Shown here: in pieces, positions 29,390 to 38,360 of the stretch | Layout of the letters: every line of letters starts with the position of its first letter | How positions within the stretch are numbered: position 1 is the first letter of the stretch | Assembly: GCA_963811595.1 (NCBI GenBank) | Contig: CAWERW010000007.1 | Location: 186,001-250,000, forward strand | Origin: DASQFQ01 sp963811595 | Lineage (GTDB): Bacteria; Actinomycetota; Thermoleophilia; Solirubrobacterales; Solirubrobacteraceae | Length of the DNA: 64,000 nucleotides | Direction of reading: 5' to 3' | Notes under the pieces: model-generated | What the model saw: the letters and a program-made list of their open reading frames with translations, nothing else | The model's database searches: none | Told to the model about the DNA's origin: nothing | Translations under genes and position numbers: made by a program

Positions 29390-31305
29390 TGATCGACCCT
29401 GAGCACGTGCGAGCCTCCCGGCTCGAGGCGCACGTAGTTGGCACCGATGCGCCAGTCGAAGTGGTCGCCCGAGAGCAGGTCGTGGACCGCGAACGCGGGC
29501 GGCAGCCCCAGGTGGGCGGGGATGACGCCCGCGCCCTCCTGCGCGTTGTGGGGATCGATGTTCACGACGCAGATCACCGTGTTGCCCGGCTCGGTCTTGA
29601 CATACGCGATGAGCGCCTCGTTGTGGGAGTCGATGAAGTGGACGTTCTCGAGCCGCCGCAGCGCGGGGTTCTCGCGCCGGATCTCGTTGATGCGGCGGAC
29701 CATCGGCAGCAGCGGGCCGTCGAGCGCGCGCTGCTTGATCTCGTACTTCTCGGAGTCGAGGTACTCCTCGGAGCCCTCGCGCACCGGCACGTTCTCGAAG
29801 TGCTCGTAGCCCGAGTAGATCCCGTAGGTCGGGCTGAGCGTGCTCGCCAGCACGAGCCGCGAGGCGAACGCGGGCGGCCCGCCGTGCTGGAGGTAGGCGT
29901 GCAGGATGTCCGGCGTGTTGATGAAGAAGTTGGGGCGGAAGTACTCGCGCTCCGGCCCGTGGGCGAGCTCGTTGACGTACTCCGTCAGCTCCCAGCGGGA
30001 GTTCTTCCACGTGAAGTACGTGTAGGACTGGGTGAACCCGATCTTCGCCAGCTGCCGCATCACCGCGCGACGCGTGAAGGCCTCGGCGAGGAAGACGACG
30101 CTGCGGTCGACCTCGTGGACCTCCTTGATCAGCCACGCCCAGAACGGGAACGGCTTCGTGTGCGGGTTGTCGACGCGGAAGAACTTGATCCCCGCCTCGA
30201 CCCAGTGCACGACGACGTCGCGCCACGCCTGCCACAGCTCGCGCCAGGCCGGCGTGTCCCAGTTGAAGTTGTAGATGTCCTGGTAGCGCTTGGGCGGGTT
30301 CTCGGCGTACTTGAGCGTGCCGTCGGGGCGCTGCTGGAACCACTCGGGGTGCTCCTCGAGCCACGGGTGGTCGGGCGAGGAGTTGAGCGCCAGGTCGAGC
30401 GCGACGTCCATCCCGTGCTCGCGCGCGGTCGCGCACAGCGAGCGGACGTCGTCCATCGTCCCCAGCTCCGGGTGCACGGCGTCGTGGCCGCCCTCCGTGC
30501 CGCCGATCGCGTACGGCGAGCCGGGATCGTCGGGGCCGGCGGTCAGCGTGTTGTTGCGGCCCTTGCGCGCCTTGACGCCGATCGGGTGGATGGGCGGGAA
30601 GTAGAGGACGTCGAAGCCGAGCTCGGCGATCGCGGGGATCTGCTCCTCGACCTCCTTGAGGCCGCCCCATGAGCGCGGGAACAGCTCGTACCAGGAGGCG
30701 AAGGCGGCGGCGACGCGGTCGACCTCGATCACCAGCGGGCTGTCGAGCTGGCACGCGCCGGTGCGCTGCGAGGCGCGCTCCATGGCGGCGAACAGGTCGG
30801 GGGCGAGCGCGGCGTCGGGCGGCGCGCCGGGCCCGCGCATCGTCTCGAGCACGGCCTCGATCGTCTTGCGGTCGGCGCCCTTGGCGCGGCCCGCGGCCTC
30901 CTCGAGCAGCACGACGCCCTCGGACAGCTCGCCGGCGAGGTCCTCCTGCCCGGCGGCGATCTTGCGCTGCAGCTCGTCGCGCCAGGTGGCGAAGACGTCG
31001 CTCCACGCCTCGATGCTCCACTGCCAGCGGCCCATCACGTCGACGGGGAACGCGCCCTCCCAGCGGACGCCGTTGATGTGCGCGTCGACCGGTCGCATCG
31101 GCGCCTCGACCCAGCGGCGGCTGCCCGGGCCGCGGTAGCGCACGACGGCGCGGAGGATCTCGTGACCGTCGCGGAAGACGTCGGCGGTCACGTGCACGGT
31201 GTCACCCACCACGCGCTTGACGGGATAGCGCCCGCCGTCGACGGTCGGCGACGGGTACTGGATCACGATGCGCGGGGGGTTGCCCTTGGTGTTGGGTACC
31301 GGCAT
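29386..31305 (-). CDS. glgE: Alpha-1,4-glucan:maltose-1-phosphate maltosyltransferase
   Basis: A 639-residue GH13_3 enzyme that extends alpha-glucans with maltose from maltose 1-phosphate. The ATG 31305 ('MPVPNTKGNPPRIVIQ') matches the usual start; the longer upstream ORF (to 31389) is not needed. An N-terminal beta domain ('VTADVFRDGHEILRAVVRYR') and helical insert precede the barrel. Nucleophile Asp is in 'IKFFRVDNPHTKPF', acid/base Glu in 'VVFLAEAFTR'. It leads the glgE-treS-mak-glgB operon and is divergent from malQ with a 40-base gap that must hold both promoters. Confidence 0.95.
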   Translation of the reverse strand: MPVPNTKGNPPRIVIQYPSPTVDGGRYPVKRVVGDTVHVTADVFRDGHEILRAVVRYRGPGSRRWVEAPMRPVDAHINGVRWEGAFPVDVMGRWQWSIEAWSDVFATWRDELQRKIAAGQEDLAGELSEGVVLLEEAAGRAKGADRKTIEAVLETMRGPGAPPDAALAPDLFAAMERASQRTGACQLDSPLVIEVDRVAAAFASWYELFPRSWGGLKEVEEQIPAIAELGFDVLYFPPIHPIGVKARKGRNNTLTAGPDDPGSPYAIGGTEGGHDAVHPELGTMDDVRSLCATAREHGMDVALDLALNSSPDHPWLEEHPEWFQQRPDGTLKYAENPPKRYQDIYNFNWDTPAWRELWQAWRDVVVHWVEAGIKFFRVDNPHTKPFPFWAWLIKEVHEVDRSVVFLAEAFTRRAVMRQLAKIGFTQSYTYFTWKNSRWELTEYVNELAHGPEREYFRPNFFINTPDILHAYLQHGGPPAFASRLVLASTLSPTYGIYSGYEHFENVPVREGSEEYLDSEKYEIKQRALDGPLLPMVRRINEIRRENPALRRLENVHFIDSHNEALIAYVKTEPGNTVICVVNIDPHNAQEGAGVIPAHLGLPPAFAVHDLLSGDHFDWRIGANYVRLEPGGSHVLRVDQ

Positions 31306-31345
31306 GGAGGCGGGAGTATCCCCCTGAGGCCCGCCCAAACGTCTC

Positions 31346-32584
31346 GTGATCGATCTCCCTTTCTCCAGCGGCGTCCAGCTGCACCCCACCTCGCTGCCGG
31401 GCGGCCGCCTCGGCGCTGACGCGTTCGCGTGGGTCGACTGGCTCGCGGACGCGGGGCAGACGTGGTGGCAGATGCTCCCGCTCGGCCCGCCCGACCGCCA
31501 CCGCTCGCCCTACAAGGCGGCCTCGGCGTTCGCGGCCTGGCCGGGCCTGCTGGCCGAGCCGCGCGCTGCAGTCTCGAAGGCGGAGGAGCTCGACTTCCGC
31601 GAGCGCGAGGCGTACTGGATCGAGGACTGGGCGCGCTTCGGCCCGCGCGGCGCGGTCGCCGACCAGGTGCGCTTCGACCGCGAGTGGGCGGCGCTGCGCG
31701 CGTATGCCGCCGAGCGCGGCGTGCGGATCATCGGTGACGTGCCGATCTACGTCGCGCCCGGCAGCGCCGACCACCGCGCGCATCCCGAGCTGTTCCAGAG
31801 CGGCGCGGTGGCGGGGACGCCGCCCGACGCCTACACCGACAAGGGCCAGCTGTGGGGCAACCCGCTCTACGACTGGCCGGCGATGCAGCGGCGCGGCTAC
31901 CGCTGGTGGGTGCAGCGGCTGCGGCGCACGTTCGAGCTCTTCGACGTCGCGCGGATCGACCACTTCCGCGGCTTCGTCGCCTACTGGCGCGTGCCGGCGC
32001 GGGCGAAGCACGCCCTGTCGGGGCGCTGGCAGCGCGGGCCGGGGCGCGCGGTGTTCGACGCCGCGGTGCGCGACCTGGAGCGCGAGCTGCCGCTGATCGC
32101 CGAGGACCTCGGCGTCATCACCCCGGCCGTCGAGCGCCTGCGCGACGGCCTCGGGCTGCCGGGGATGGTGGTCATCCAGTTCGGCTTCGACCCCGCCGAC
32201 CCGGGCAGCCCGCACAACCCGTGGAACCACGTCGACGCGCGCGTCGCCTACACGGGCACGCACGACCACGACACCGTGCGCGGCTGGTACGAGTCGATCG
32301 ACCCCGGCCGCCGCGCGCTCGTCGACCGCACCGTCGACGACGCCGGCGTGCGCGAGCAGGAGCCGTGGTGGTCGCTGATCCGGCTCGCGCTCTCCTCGCC
32401 CGCCCGGATCGCGATGGTGCAGGCGCAGGACGTGCTCGGGCTGGGCGGGGACGCGCGGATGAACATGCCGGGGACGACGGGCAGGTCGTGGCGCTGGAAG
32501 CTCGACGCGCTCCCCTCGCGCGAGCTCGCGGGACGGCTGCGCGAAGCGACGGAGGGTGCGGGGCGAATACGCAGGAAGACTTGA
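31346..32584 (+). CDS. malQ: 4-alpha-glucanotransferase (amylomaltase)
   Basis: A 412-residue GH77 enzyme that disproportionates malto-oligosaccharides. Features: 'SGVQLHPTSLPGGRLG' at the N-terminus, 'WWQMLPLGPP', nucleophile Asp in 'DVARIDHFRGF', acid/base Glu in 'LIAEDLGVITP' and the 'YTGTHDHDTVRGW' loop. It starts with GTG 31346 and is somewhat shorter than the usual ~500 residues. Divergently placed from glgE, it fits the same alpha-glucan/trehalose module. Confidence 0.94.
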   Translation: MIDLPFSSGVQLHPTSLPGGRLGADAFAWVDWLADAGQTWWQMLPLGPPDRHRSPYKAASAFAAWPGLLAEPRAAVSKAEELDFREREAYWIEDWARFGPRGAVADQVRFDREWAALRAYAAERGVRIIGDVPIYVAPGSADHRAHPELFQSGAVAGTPPDAYTDKGQLWGNPLYDWPAMQRRGYRWWVQRLRRTFELFDVARIDHFRGFVAYWRVPARAKHALSGRWQRGPGRAVFDAAVRDLERELPLIAEDLGVITPAVERLRDGLGLPGMVVIQFGFDPADPGSPHNPWNHVDARVAYTGTHDHDTVRGWYESIDPGRRALVDRTVDDAGVREQEPWWSLIRLALSSPARIAMVQAQDVLGLGGDARMNMPGTTGRSWRWKLDALPSRELAGRLREATEGAGRIRRKT

Positions 32585-32676
32585 CTTTTTAGTGCTTCAC
32601 GTGGACCCTTGTTGCCCGCCATGGAGATCGAAGGGGTCTGTCAGGCCCCGACGGGATCACGGAAAGGCGGCCGACA

Positions 32677-33694
32677 ATCGGCCCCACAGCACCCAACGGC
32701 GCCGGCGAGCCGAGCGACCGACGGTCCCGCGAAGAGACACTGCGCGAGGACGACCAGACGCTCGCCGACGCCGACCAGACCGCGGCCGACGTCGATCAGA
32801 CCGCGGCCGAGGACGACATGGAGCTGGCTCGCAGCGACCAGGCCGCCTCAGACCGCGACCAGGCCGCGTCCGACCGCGACCAGACCGACCGCGCCGCGCA
32901 CGGCGACACGTCCACCGCGGTGCACGACATGTCCCAGGCGGAGCGCGAGGAGGCCACGGCCGAGCGCTTCGTCACCGGCCTGGAGCGATCGCGCTCGGCT
33001 TCCCAGCGCGCCGCCGCCGCCGCGGCGCGGGACGCGATCGCCAGGGCGCGCGACGCCGCCGCGCTCGCCGCCGACCGCGAGGCCGAGGCGCTGGCCGCCG
33101 CGGCCGGGCCCGAGTCGCCCGAGGCGCAGCTCGCCAAGCTGCGCCGGCGGGCGGCGCTCGACCGCAGCCCGCGCCGCCGCCGACCGCGAGCGCGCGGCGC
33201 GCGACCGCGAGGCGGCCGCCCGTGATCGCGCGCGGGCGGACCTCGAGCTCCAGCACGCCTACGTCGACGAGCTCACCGGCGCCTATCTGCGAACGCCCGG
33301 CCGGCTCGCGCTCCAGCGCGAGCTCGACCGCGCGGCCAGGGGCGACGGACGGCTCGTGATGGCGTTCGTCGACGTCAACGACCTCAAGAGCGTCAACGAC
33401 CGCGAGGGGCACGCCGGCGGCGACCGCGTGCTCCAAGCCGTCGTCAACGCCCTGCGGGGCGGGCTGCGGTCCTTCGACCCGATCGTCCGCTACGGCGGGG
33501 ACGAGTTCGTCTGCGTGCTCTCCAACGCCGGCGAGGACGAGGTAGAGCAGCGCTTCGACGAGATCAACCGGGCGGTCCGCGGGGCCCACGAGCCCGGCTA
33601 CAGCGTGGGCCTCGCGACGCTGGAGCGCGGCGACACGCTCGACGTGCTCATCGATCGCGCGGACGCGGCCGTGTACCGCGCGAAGCGCGGCTAG
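32677..33694 (+). pseudogene. Diguanylate cyclase (GGDEF) with Asp/Gln-repeat N-terminus, apparent frameshift
   Basis: The C-terminal GGDEF domain is complete: 'RYGGDEFVCVLSN', with an RxxD-type I-site ('RSFD') five residues before it. The N-terminal part, a charged coiled-coil region with Asp/Gln repeats, is encoded in another frame up to about 33165 ('KLRRRAALDR'). The downstream frame resumes with 'AAADRERAARDREAAARDRA'. Skipping one base near 33166 joins them. No ATG/GTG/TTG is in the first frame before 32818; an ATC at 32677 has GGAAAGG nine bases upstream and is used as the provisional left end. Sequence error or genuine disruption are both possible. Confidence 0.75.
32752..32892 (+). 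repeat. Asp/Gln heptad-like repeat region of the GGDEF gene
   Basis: In the frame of 32818 the protein reads as imperfect 7-residue units of the type D-Q-[TA]-[AL]-[AS]-D-[ARV] (e.g. 'DQTLADADQTAADVDQTAAE', then 'SDQAASDRDQAASDRDQ'). The spacing suggests a continuous charged helix or coiled coil linking to the GGDEF domain. Similar DQ/DR repeats occur in other cyclases of this bacterial group as far as I recall. Confidence 0.7.
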
Positions 33695-34389
33695 CGCAGC
33701 CGCAGCTTCTGCGCCTGCTTCGGGAACGCCTGCGGATCGCTGCGCGAGGTGTTGAAGACGAGCTCGTAGCGGCCGGGCCGCAGCCCCTTCGGCAGCGCGC
33801 GCTTCAGCGTGCTGGTGCGGTCGCCGCAGTCGCCGGCGAGGCGGCCCAGCTTGACCGTCTTGTGCGTCCGGCGGTTGCGGCGGTAGTGCGCGAACAGCGT
33901 CTTGCCGCGGGAGGCCGTGAAGCCGACGGCCTCGACCCGCATGCGCTTGCCGGCCCGCGGCGCGCGGCCGTTGGGCTGCTCGAGCCGGACCTCGTAGCGC
34001 GACAGCCGGAGCGTCGTGAAGCCGACCGCCGTGTCCGGCCCGCCGCCGGCGTCGACGCGCGTCCTGTCGTTGGCGGCGACGGACATCTCGCCGGCTGAGT
34101 CGTTGTCCCCGAGGTACTCGTCCGGGTCGGGAACTTCGATCCGGCCGGCGATCGCGCCGGCGGCGTCGGCCGTGGTGTCGAAGCCTCCCACCTCCTGGGT
34201 GGCGAACGAGTTGAAGAGCATGTTCACCGCCCCGCCCGGCGTGTAGCCGGAGCCGGTGAACGCCATCGCGTCGCCGGGCGAGTAGCACGGCTGGTCGAAC
34301 GTCAGGGTCGGGGCGCTCTGCGCCCAGGCAGCGGCCGGCATGACCGCCGCGAGCGCGGCGACCAGCGCGGCGAGCAGGGAACGCGGCAT
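33691..34389 (-). CDS. Secreted protein of unknown function, 232 aa
   Basis: ATG 34389 is preceded by a strong GAGGAGG at about 5 bases, which decides the start. The signal peptide is 'RSLLAALVAALAAVMPAAAWA'. The mature part begins with a beta-type domain ('LTFDQPCYSPGDAMAFTGSG'), resembling an Ig-like exported module, then 'RYEVRLEQPNGRAPRAGKRM' and a Lys/Arg-rich C-terminus with 'KGLRPGRYELVFNT'. No enzymatic residues recognised. Convergent with the GGDEF gene (4-base overlap). Confidence 0.72.
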   Translation of the reverse strand: MPRSLLAALVAALAAVMPAAAWAQSAPTLTFDQPCYSPGDAMAFTGSGYTPGGAVNMLFNSFATQEVGGFDTTADAAGAIAGRIEVPDPDEYLGDNDSAGEMSVAANDRTRVDAGGGPDTAVGFTTLRLSRYEVRLEQPNGRAPRAGKRMRVEAVGFTASRGKTLFAHYRRNRRTHKTVKLGRLAGDCGDRTSTLKRALPKGLRPGRYELVFNTSRSDPQAFPKQAQKLRLR

Positions 34390-34521
34390 GCGTCCTCCTC
34401 GTGTGTGGTGGTGGAGATGCATGGACCCGGCTCGCCGGCGAGCGCTCGGGAGAGACAAGGCCTGAAACGGGCGGCCGCGCGCCAGGTTGCGCGCAATGGT
34501 TCCGGCTACCCTCACGCCCCC

Positions 34522-35445
34522 ATGGCAGCGCCTCCCACCGAGCACGAGATCCTCGACGTCAACCGCCGCTACCACGACGTCGCGGCCGGCGACTACGACG
34601 CCAAGTGGGGCATCGACTACGGCGAGGTGGGCGCGGCGCAGGTGCTCGGCAAGCTCTCGAAGCTGCTCGGCCCGCGCCCCGGCCCGTACGCTCGCTCGCT
34701 CGAGATCGGCGCCGGCACCGGCTACTTCTCGCTCAACCTGCTGAAGGCCGGGGTCGTCGGCGCCGCGACCTGCACGGACATCTCGCCGGGGATGCTGGCT
34801 GCGCTCGAGACGAACGCGCAGCGGCTCGGGCTCGCCGTCGAGACCGCCGCCTGCGACGCCGCCGAGCTCCCGTTCGAGGACGCGTCGTTCGACCTCGTGC
34901 TCGGCCACGCGGTGCTGCACCACCTGCCCGACCTCGAGCGCTCGTTCGCGGAGTTCGCGCGCGTGCTGCGGCCGGGCGGGACGCTGTTCTTCGCCGGCGA
35001 GCCGTCGCGCCGCGGCGACCGCATCGCGGCGTGGCCGAAGCGCGCGGCGCTGCGCGCCGCCCCGCTGTGGCGCCGCGCGGTGCGCGCCCGGCCCGCCGTC
35101 TATGGAGATTCGAACGGCGGCCCGCCGCGGGCCGAGGACGCCGAGCACGCGCTCGAGTCGGTCGTCGACGTGCACGCGTTCGACCCCGGCGACCTGCGGC
35201 GCCTGATGGAGGGCGCCGGCTTCACGGCCGCGACGGTGCGTGGCGAGGAGCTGCTCGCGAACTGGTTCGGCTGGTTCAACCGCACGCTCGAGGCGAGCGC
35301 GAACCATGACGACATCCCGTGGCTGTGGTTCCAGTACGCGTTCCGCGGCTACCTCGGCCTGCAGAAGGTCGACCGGGCGCTGCTCGAGCCGCGGCTGCCG
35401 CCGGACGTCTTCTACAACCTGATGATCGCGGCGCGGAAGCCGTGA
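34522..35445 (+). CDS. Class I SAM-dependent methyltransferase
   Basis: A 307-residue methyltransferase. Motif I is 'SLEIGAGTGYFSLNLLK', followed by 'CTDISPGMLAALETNA', 'ACDAAELPFEDASFDLVLGH' and 'VLHHLPDLERSFAEFARVLR' (Methyltransf_11 type). The C-terminal half has 'FDPGDLRRLMEGAGF' and an aromatic 'NWFGWFNRTLEA' segment. ATG 34522 is used; the ORF is open further upstream but overlaps the divergent promoter region. It overlaps the next PLP-enzyme start (GTGA). Substrate unknown. Confidence 0.87.
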   Translation: MAAPPTEHEILDVNRRYHDVAAGDYDAKWGIDYGEVGAAQVLGKLSKLLGPRPGPYARSLEIGAGTGYFSLNLLKAGVVGAATCTDISPGMLAALETNAQRLGLAVETAACDAAELPFEDASFDLVLGHAVLHHLPDLERSFAEFARVLRPGGTLFFAGEPSRRGDRIAAWPKRAALRAAPLWRRAVRARPAVYGDSNGGPPRAEDAEHALESVVDVHAFDPGDLRRLMEGAGFTAATVRGEELLANWFGWFNRTLEASANHDDIPWLWFQYAFRGYLGLQKVDRALLEPRLPPDVFYNLMIAARKP

Positions 35446-36614
35446 GCATCGACGTCGCCCGGGCCCGCGCGGACACGCCAGGCGCCGAGCACGTCGCCCA
35501 CCTCAACAACGCCGGGGCCGCGCTGCCGCCGGCGCCCGTGCTCGAGGCGGTCGTCGAGCACCTGCGGCGCGAGGCGGAGATCGGCGGCTACGAGGCCGCC
35601 GCCGAGCGCGAGGACCGGGTCGAGCACACCTACGACGCCGTCGCGCGGCTCATCGGCGCGCGGCGCGACGAGATCGCGATCGTGGAGAACGCCACGCGCG
35701 CGTGGGACATGGCCTTCTACTCGCTCGAGCTGCGCGCGGGCGACCGCATCCTCACCACCACCGCCGAGTACGCGAGCAACTACATCCCGATGCGCCAGGT
35801 CGCCGACCGCACCGGCGCCGCGGTCGTCGTGGTCCCCGACGACGAGCACGGCCAGGTCGACACCGGCCGCCTCGCCGCGATGCTCGACGAGCGCGTCAAG
35901 CTCGTCTCGCTCGTGCACGTGCCGAGCCAGGGCGGGCTCGTCAACCCGGCCGCCGAGGTCGGCGCGCTGTGCCGCGCCGCCGGCGTGCCGCTGCTGCTCG
36001 ACGCCTGCCAGTCGGTGGGGCAGATGCCGGTCGACGTCGGCGAGATCGGCTGCGACATGCTCTCCGCCACCGGGCGCAAGTTCCTGCGCGGGCCGCGCGG
36101 GACCGGCTTCCTCTACGTCCGCCGCGAGCTCGTCGAGCGGCTCGAGCCGCCGCTGCTCGACCTGCACGCCGCCGAGTGGCAGCCCGACGGCAGCTACCGC
36201 ATCCGCCCGGACGCGCGGCGCTTCGAGAACTGGGAGTGCAACGTCGCGACGAAGATCGGTCTCGGCGTCGCGGTCGACTACGCCCTCGGCGTCGGCCTCG
36301 ACGCGATCCGCGCGCGCGTGCGCGCGCTCGCGGAGGAGCTGCGCGCGCGCCTGTCGGCCCTGCCCGGCGTCACGGTGCGCGACCTCGGCGCCGAGCGCTC
36401 GGCGATCGTGACGTTCACGGTCGAGGGCCGCGCCACGGCGGAGGTGGTGGCGGCGCTGCGCGACCGGCGCGTCAACGTCTCGCTCTCCCCCGCGACCTAC
36501 GCGCGGCTCGACTTCGACGGCCGCGGCCTCACCGACCTCGTGCGCGCGTCGGTGCACTACTACAACGACCTCGGCGACCTCGACCGCCTGGTCGACGGGG
36601 TGGAAGCGCTCTAG
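35442..36614 (+). CDS. Class V PLP-dependent aminotransferase (cysteine-desulfurase-like fold)
   Basis: A 390-residue class V enzyme. 'HLNNAGAALPPAPVLEAV', 'ENATRAWDMAFYSL', 'LLLDACQSVGQMPVDVGEIG' and PLP-binding Lys213 in 'SATGRKFLRGPRGTGFLYV' are visible. Relatives include cysteine desulfurases/selenocysteine lyases, isopenicillin-N-epimerase-like proteins and the ergothioneine lyase EgtE. No Cys persulfide loop typical of IscS is obvious. The GTG start overlaps the methyltransferase stop, so the two act as a pair; a small-molecule pathway such as ergothioneine is possible but unsupported because no EgtB or EgtD is here. Confidence 0.85.
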   Translation: MSIDVARARADTPGAEHVAHLNNAGAALPPAPVLEAVVEHLRREAEIGGYEAAAEREDRVEHTYDAVARLIGARRDEIAIVENATRAWDMAFYSLELRAGDRILTTTAEYASNYIPMRQVADRTGAAVVVVPDDEHGQVDTGRLAAMLDERVKLVSLVHVPSQGGLVNPAAEVGALCRAAGVPLLLDACQSVGQMPVDVGEIGCDMLSATGRKFLRGPRGTGFLYVRRELVERLEPPLLDLHAAEWQPDGSYRIRPDARRFENWECNVATKIGLGVAVDYALGVGLDAIRARVRALAEELRARLSALPGVTVRDLGAERSAIVTFTVEGRATAEVVAALRDRRVNVSLSPATYARLDFDGRGLTDLVRASVHYYNDLGDLDRLVDGVEAL

Positions 36615-38350
36615 GCCGCCTGCGGCTCGTAGTGGCTGAGGCGGCCCTTGCCGCCGTGCTTTGAGACGTACATCGCGACGTCGGCGTTGCGCACGAGCTC
36701 GTCGGCGTCGACGCCCGACCCGGACTTCGCGGTGGCGATGCCGAGGCTCGCCTTGACCTCGAGCTCGCGGCCGTTGAAGTCGAGCGAGCGCACGAGGTTG
36801 CTGACGATGCGGTCGGCCACCACCGGGATGTACTCCTCGTCGATGTCGACGAGCAGCACCGCGAACTCGTCGCCGCCCAGCCGCGCCGCGGTGTCCGCCG
36901 TGCGCAGCGATGCGCGCAGCCGCTCGGCCGCCGCGACCAGCACGGCGTCGCCCGCGTCGTGCCCGTAGGTGTCGTTGATCGGCTTGAAGTCGTCGAGGTC
37001 GATGTAGATGACGACGGCGTTGCCCTGGCGCCGCTGGAGCGTGTGGTTGACGCGGTCCATGAACAGCAGCCGGTTGGCAAGCCCGGTGAGCGGGTCGTGG
37101 AACGCCTGGTGCTCGAGGTGGGCCTGCAGGTCGCGCAGCTCGGAGACCTTCGCGGTCAGCTGGTCCTGGCCGAGCGCGGCGCCCGCCTGGTGGGCGAGCG
37201 TCTCGAACAGCTTGACGTCCTCGCGCCCGAACGAGCCGCCCGTGTCGAGCCGGTTGACCATCAGCATCGCGCCGATCAGCCCCTTCTCGCCCGGCAGCGG
37301 GGCGAGCATCGCCTCGCGTGCGCCGAGCCGGCGCAGGTGGGCGGCGAACGCGCCCTCGACCGCCGTGGCCGAGACGATGCGCGCCGAGCGGTCCTCGCCG
37401 ATCAGCTCGGCGATCTCCTTGGCGACGCTGCCCGGCAGCGACCGCATGATGTCGAGGTGCTCGGCGGGCCCGACGGTGATCCGCCGGCCGTTGCCGTCCT
37501 CGCCGGTGGGCAGCAGGCAGACCTCGGCGACCTCGCCGCGGAACGTCTCGAGCGCCATCGCGAGCATGCCCGCGACGCCCGGCGCCATGTCGCCCGCTCC
37601 CGTCAGCGCCCGGCTCGCCTTGTGGAGGAACTCGAGGTTCGTGCGCTGGCGCTGCTCGGAGGTGTAGGCGCGGTACGCGAGGAAGACCGCAGCGGCCGGC
37701 GCCAGCAGCAGGATCGCGCCCCGCGGGTCGGTGCCGATGACGGTGCCGGCCGCGAGGCCGAGGCTCGCGTTGATCGCGGCCACGGCGACGGCCATCCCGA
37801 CCATCGCGCCGAGCTTGCGCGGCCGCATCCCGTCGCCCGACAGCCACATCGCGGCGCCGACGAGCACGACGGAGACCGCCGCCGCGAGCAGCACGGCGGC
37901 CACCGCGGCCGCCCAGACGCGCGGCCCGGGGTCGGCGACCGGCCCGGAGACGGCGTGGAAGAGCGCGGCCGCGATCCCGGCCGTGACGCCGAGCTGGCCG
38001 AGGTTGAACACGAGCCGCACGCGCGGGAGGTTGCGGTTGAGCGCGAGCACGAGGCCGGCGCCGATGACCCAGCCCAGCACGACGTCACCGGGCGCGGCGA
38101 ACAGCAGGCCCAGCGCGAGCGGCAGCTCGGCGAGCGTCAGCGTGTGCGCGCCGCGGCGGAAGTGCACGTGCACGACCGCCACCTCGGTGAGCGCGAAGGC
38201 GAGCGCGAGTCCCCACCAGGGGACATGCGCGGCGCTGGCCGGCGCGGGGAGCGCGCCGACGTGCTGGAAGATCGCGATCCCGCCCGCGACCAGGGCCCCG
38301 TTGAGCGCCCAGACGGCGCCGGGACCTCGGCTCAGGCGGAAGCGCTCCAT
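36611..38350 (-). CDS. Membrane GAF-GGDEF diguanylate cyclase
   Basis: A 579-residue protein. The first ~235 residues hold about seven hydrophobic segments, an MASE-like integral membrane sensor. A GAF-like domain follows (about 240-390, 'FETLAHQAGAALGQDQLTAK'). The GGDEF domain (about 405-570) has 'AFHDPLTGLANRLLFMDRV' and an intact 'LGGDEFAVLL', so it should make c-di-GMP. No RxxD inhibitory site is seen at the usual position. It overlaps the convergent PLP-enzyme stop by 4 bases. Confidence 0.9.
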   Translation of the reverse strand: MERFRLSRGPGAVWALNGALVAGGIAIFQHVGALPAPASAAHVPWWGLALAFALTEVAVVHVHFRRGAHTLTLAELPLALGLLFAAPGDVVLGWVIGAGLVLALNRNLPRVRLVFNLGQLGVTAGIAAALFHAVSGPVADPGPRVWAAAVAAVLLAAAVSVVLVGAAMWLSGDGMRPRKLGAMVGMAVAVAAINASLGLAAGTVIGTDPRGAILLLAPAAAVFLAYRAYTSEQRQRTNLEFLHKASRALTGAGDMAPGVAGMLAMALETFRGEVAEVCLLPTGEDGNGRRITVGPAEHLDIMRSLPGSVAKEIAELIGEDRSARIVSATAVEGAFAAHLRRLGAREAMLAPLPGEKGLIGAMLMVNRLDTGGSFGREDVKLFETLAHQAGAALGQDQLTAKVSELRDLQAHLEHQAFHDPLTGLANRLLFMDRVNHTLQRRQGNAVVIYIDLDDFKPINDTYGHDAGDAVLVAAAERLRASLRTADTAARLGGDEFAVLLVDIDEEYIPVVADRIVSNLVRSLDFNGRELEVKASLGIATAKSGSGVDADELVRNADVAMYVSKHGGKGRLSHYEPQAA

Positions 38351-38360
38351 GGGTTCACGC

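Noticed and set aside
36608..37080. Thr/Ser/Arg-rich minus-strand ORF inside the GAF-GGDEF gene
   Set aside because: Shifted-frame reading of the GGDEF gene with no independent coding signal.
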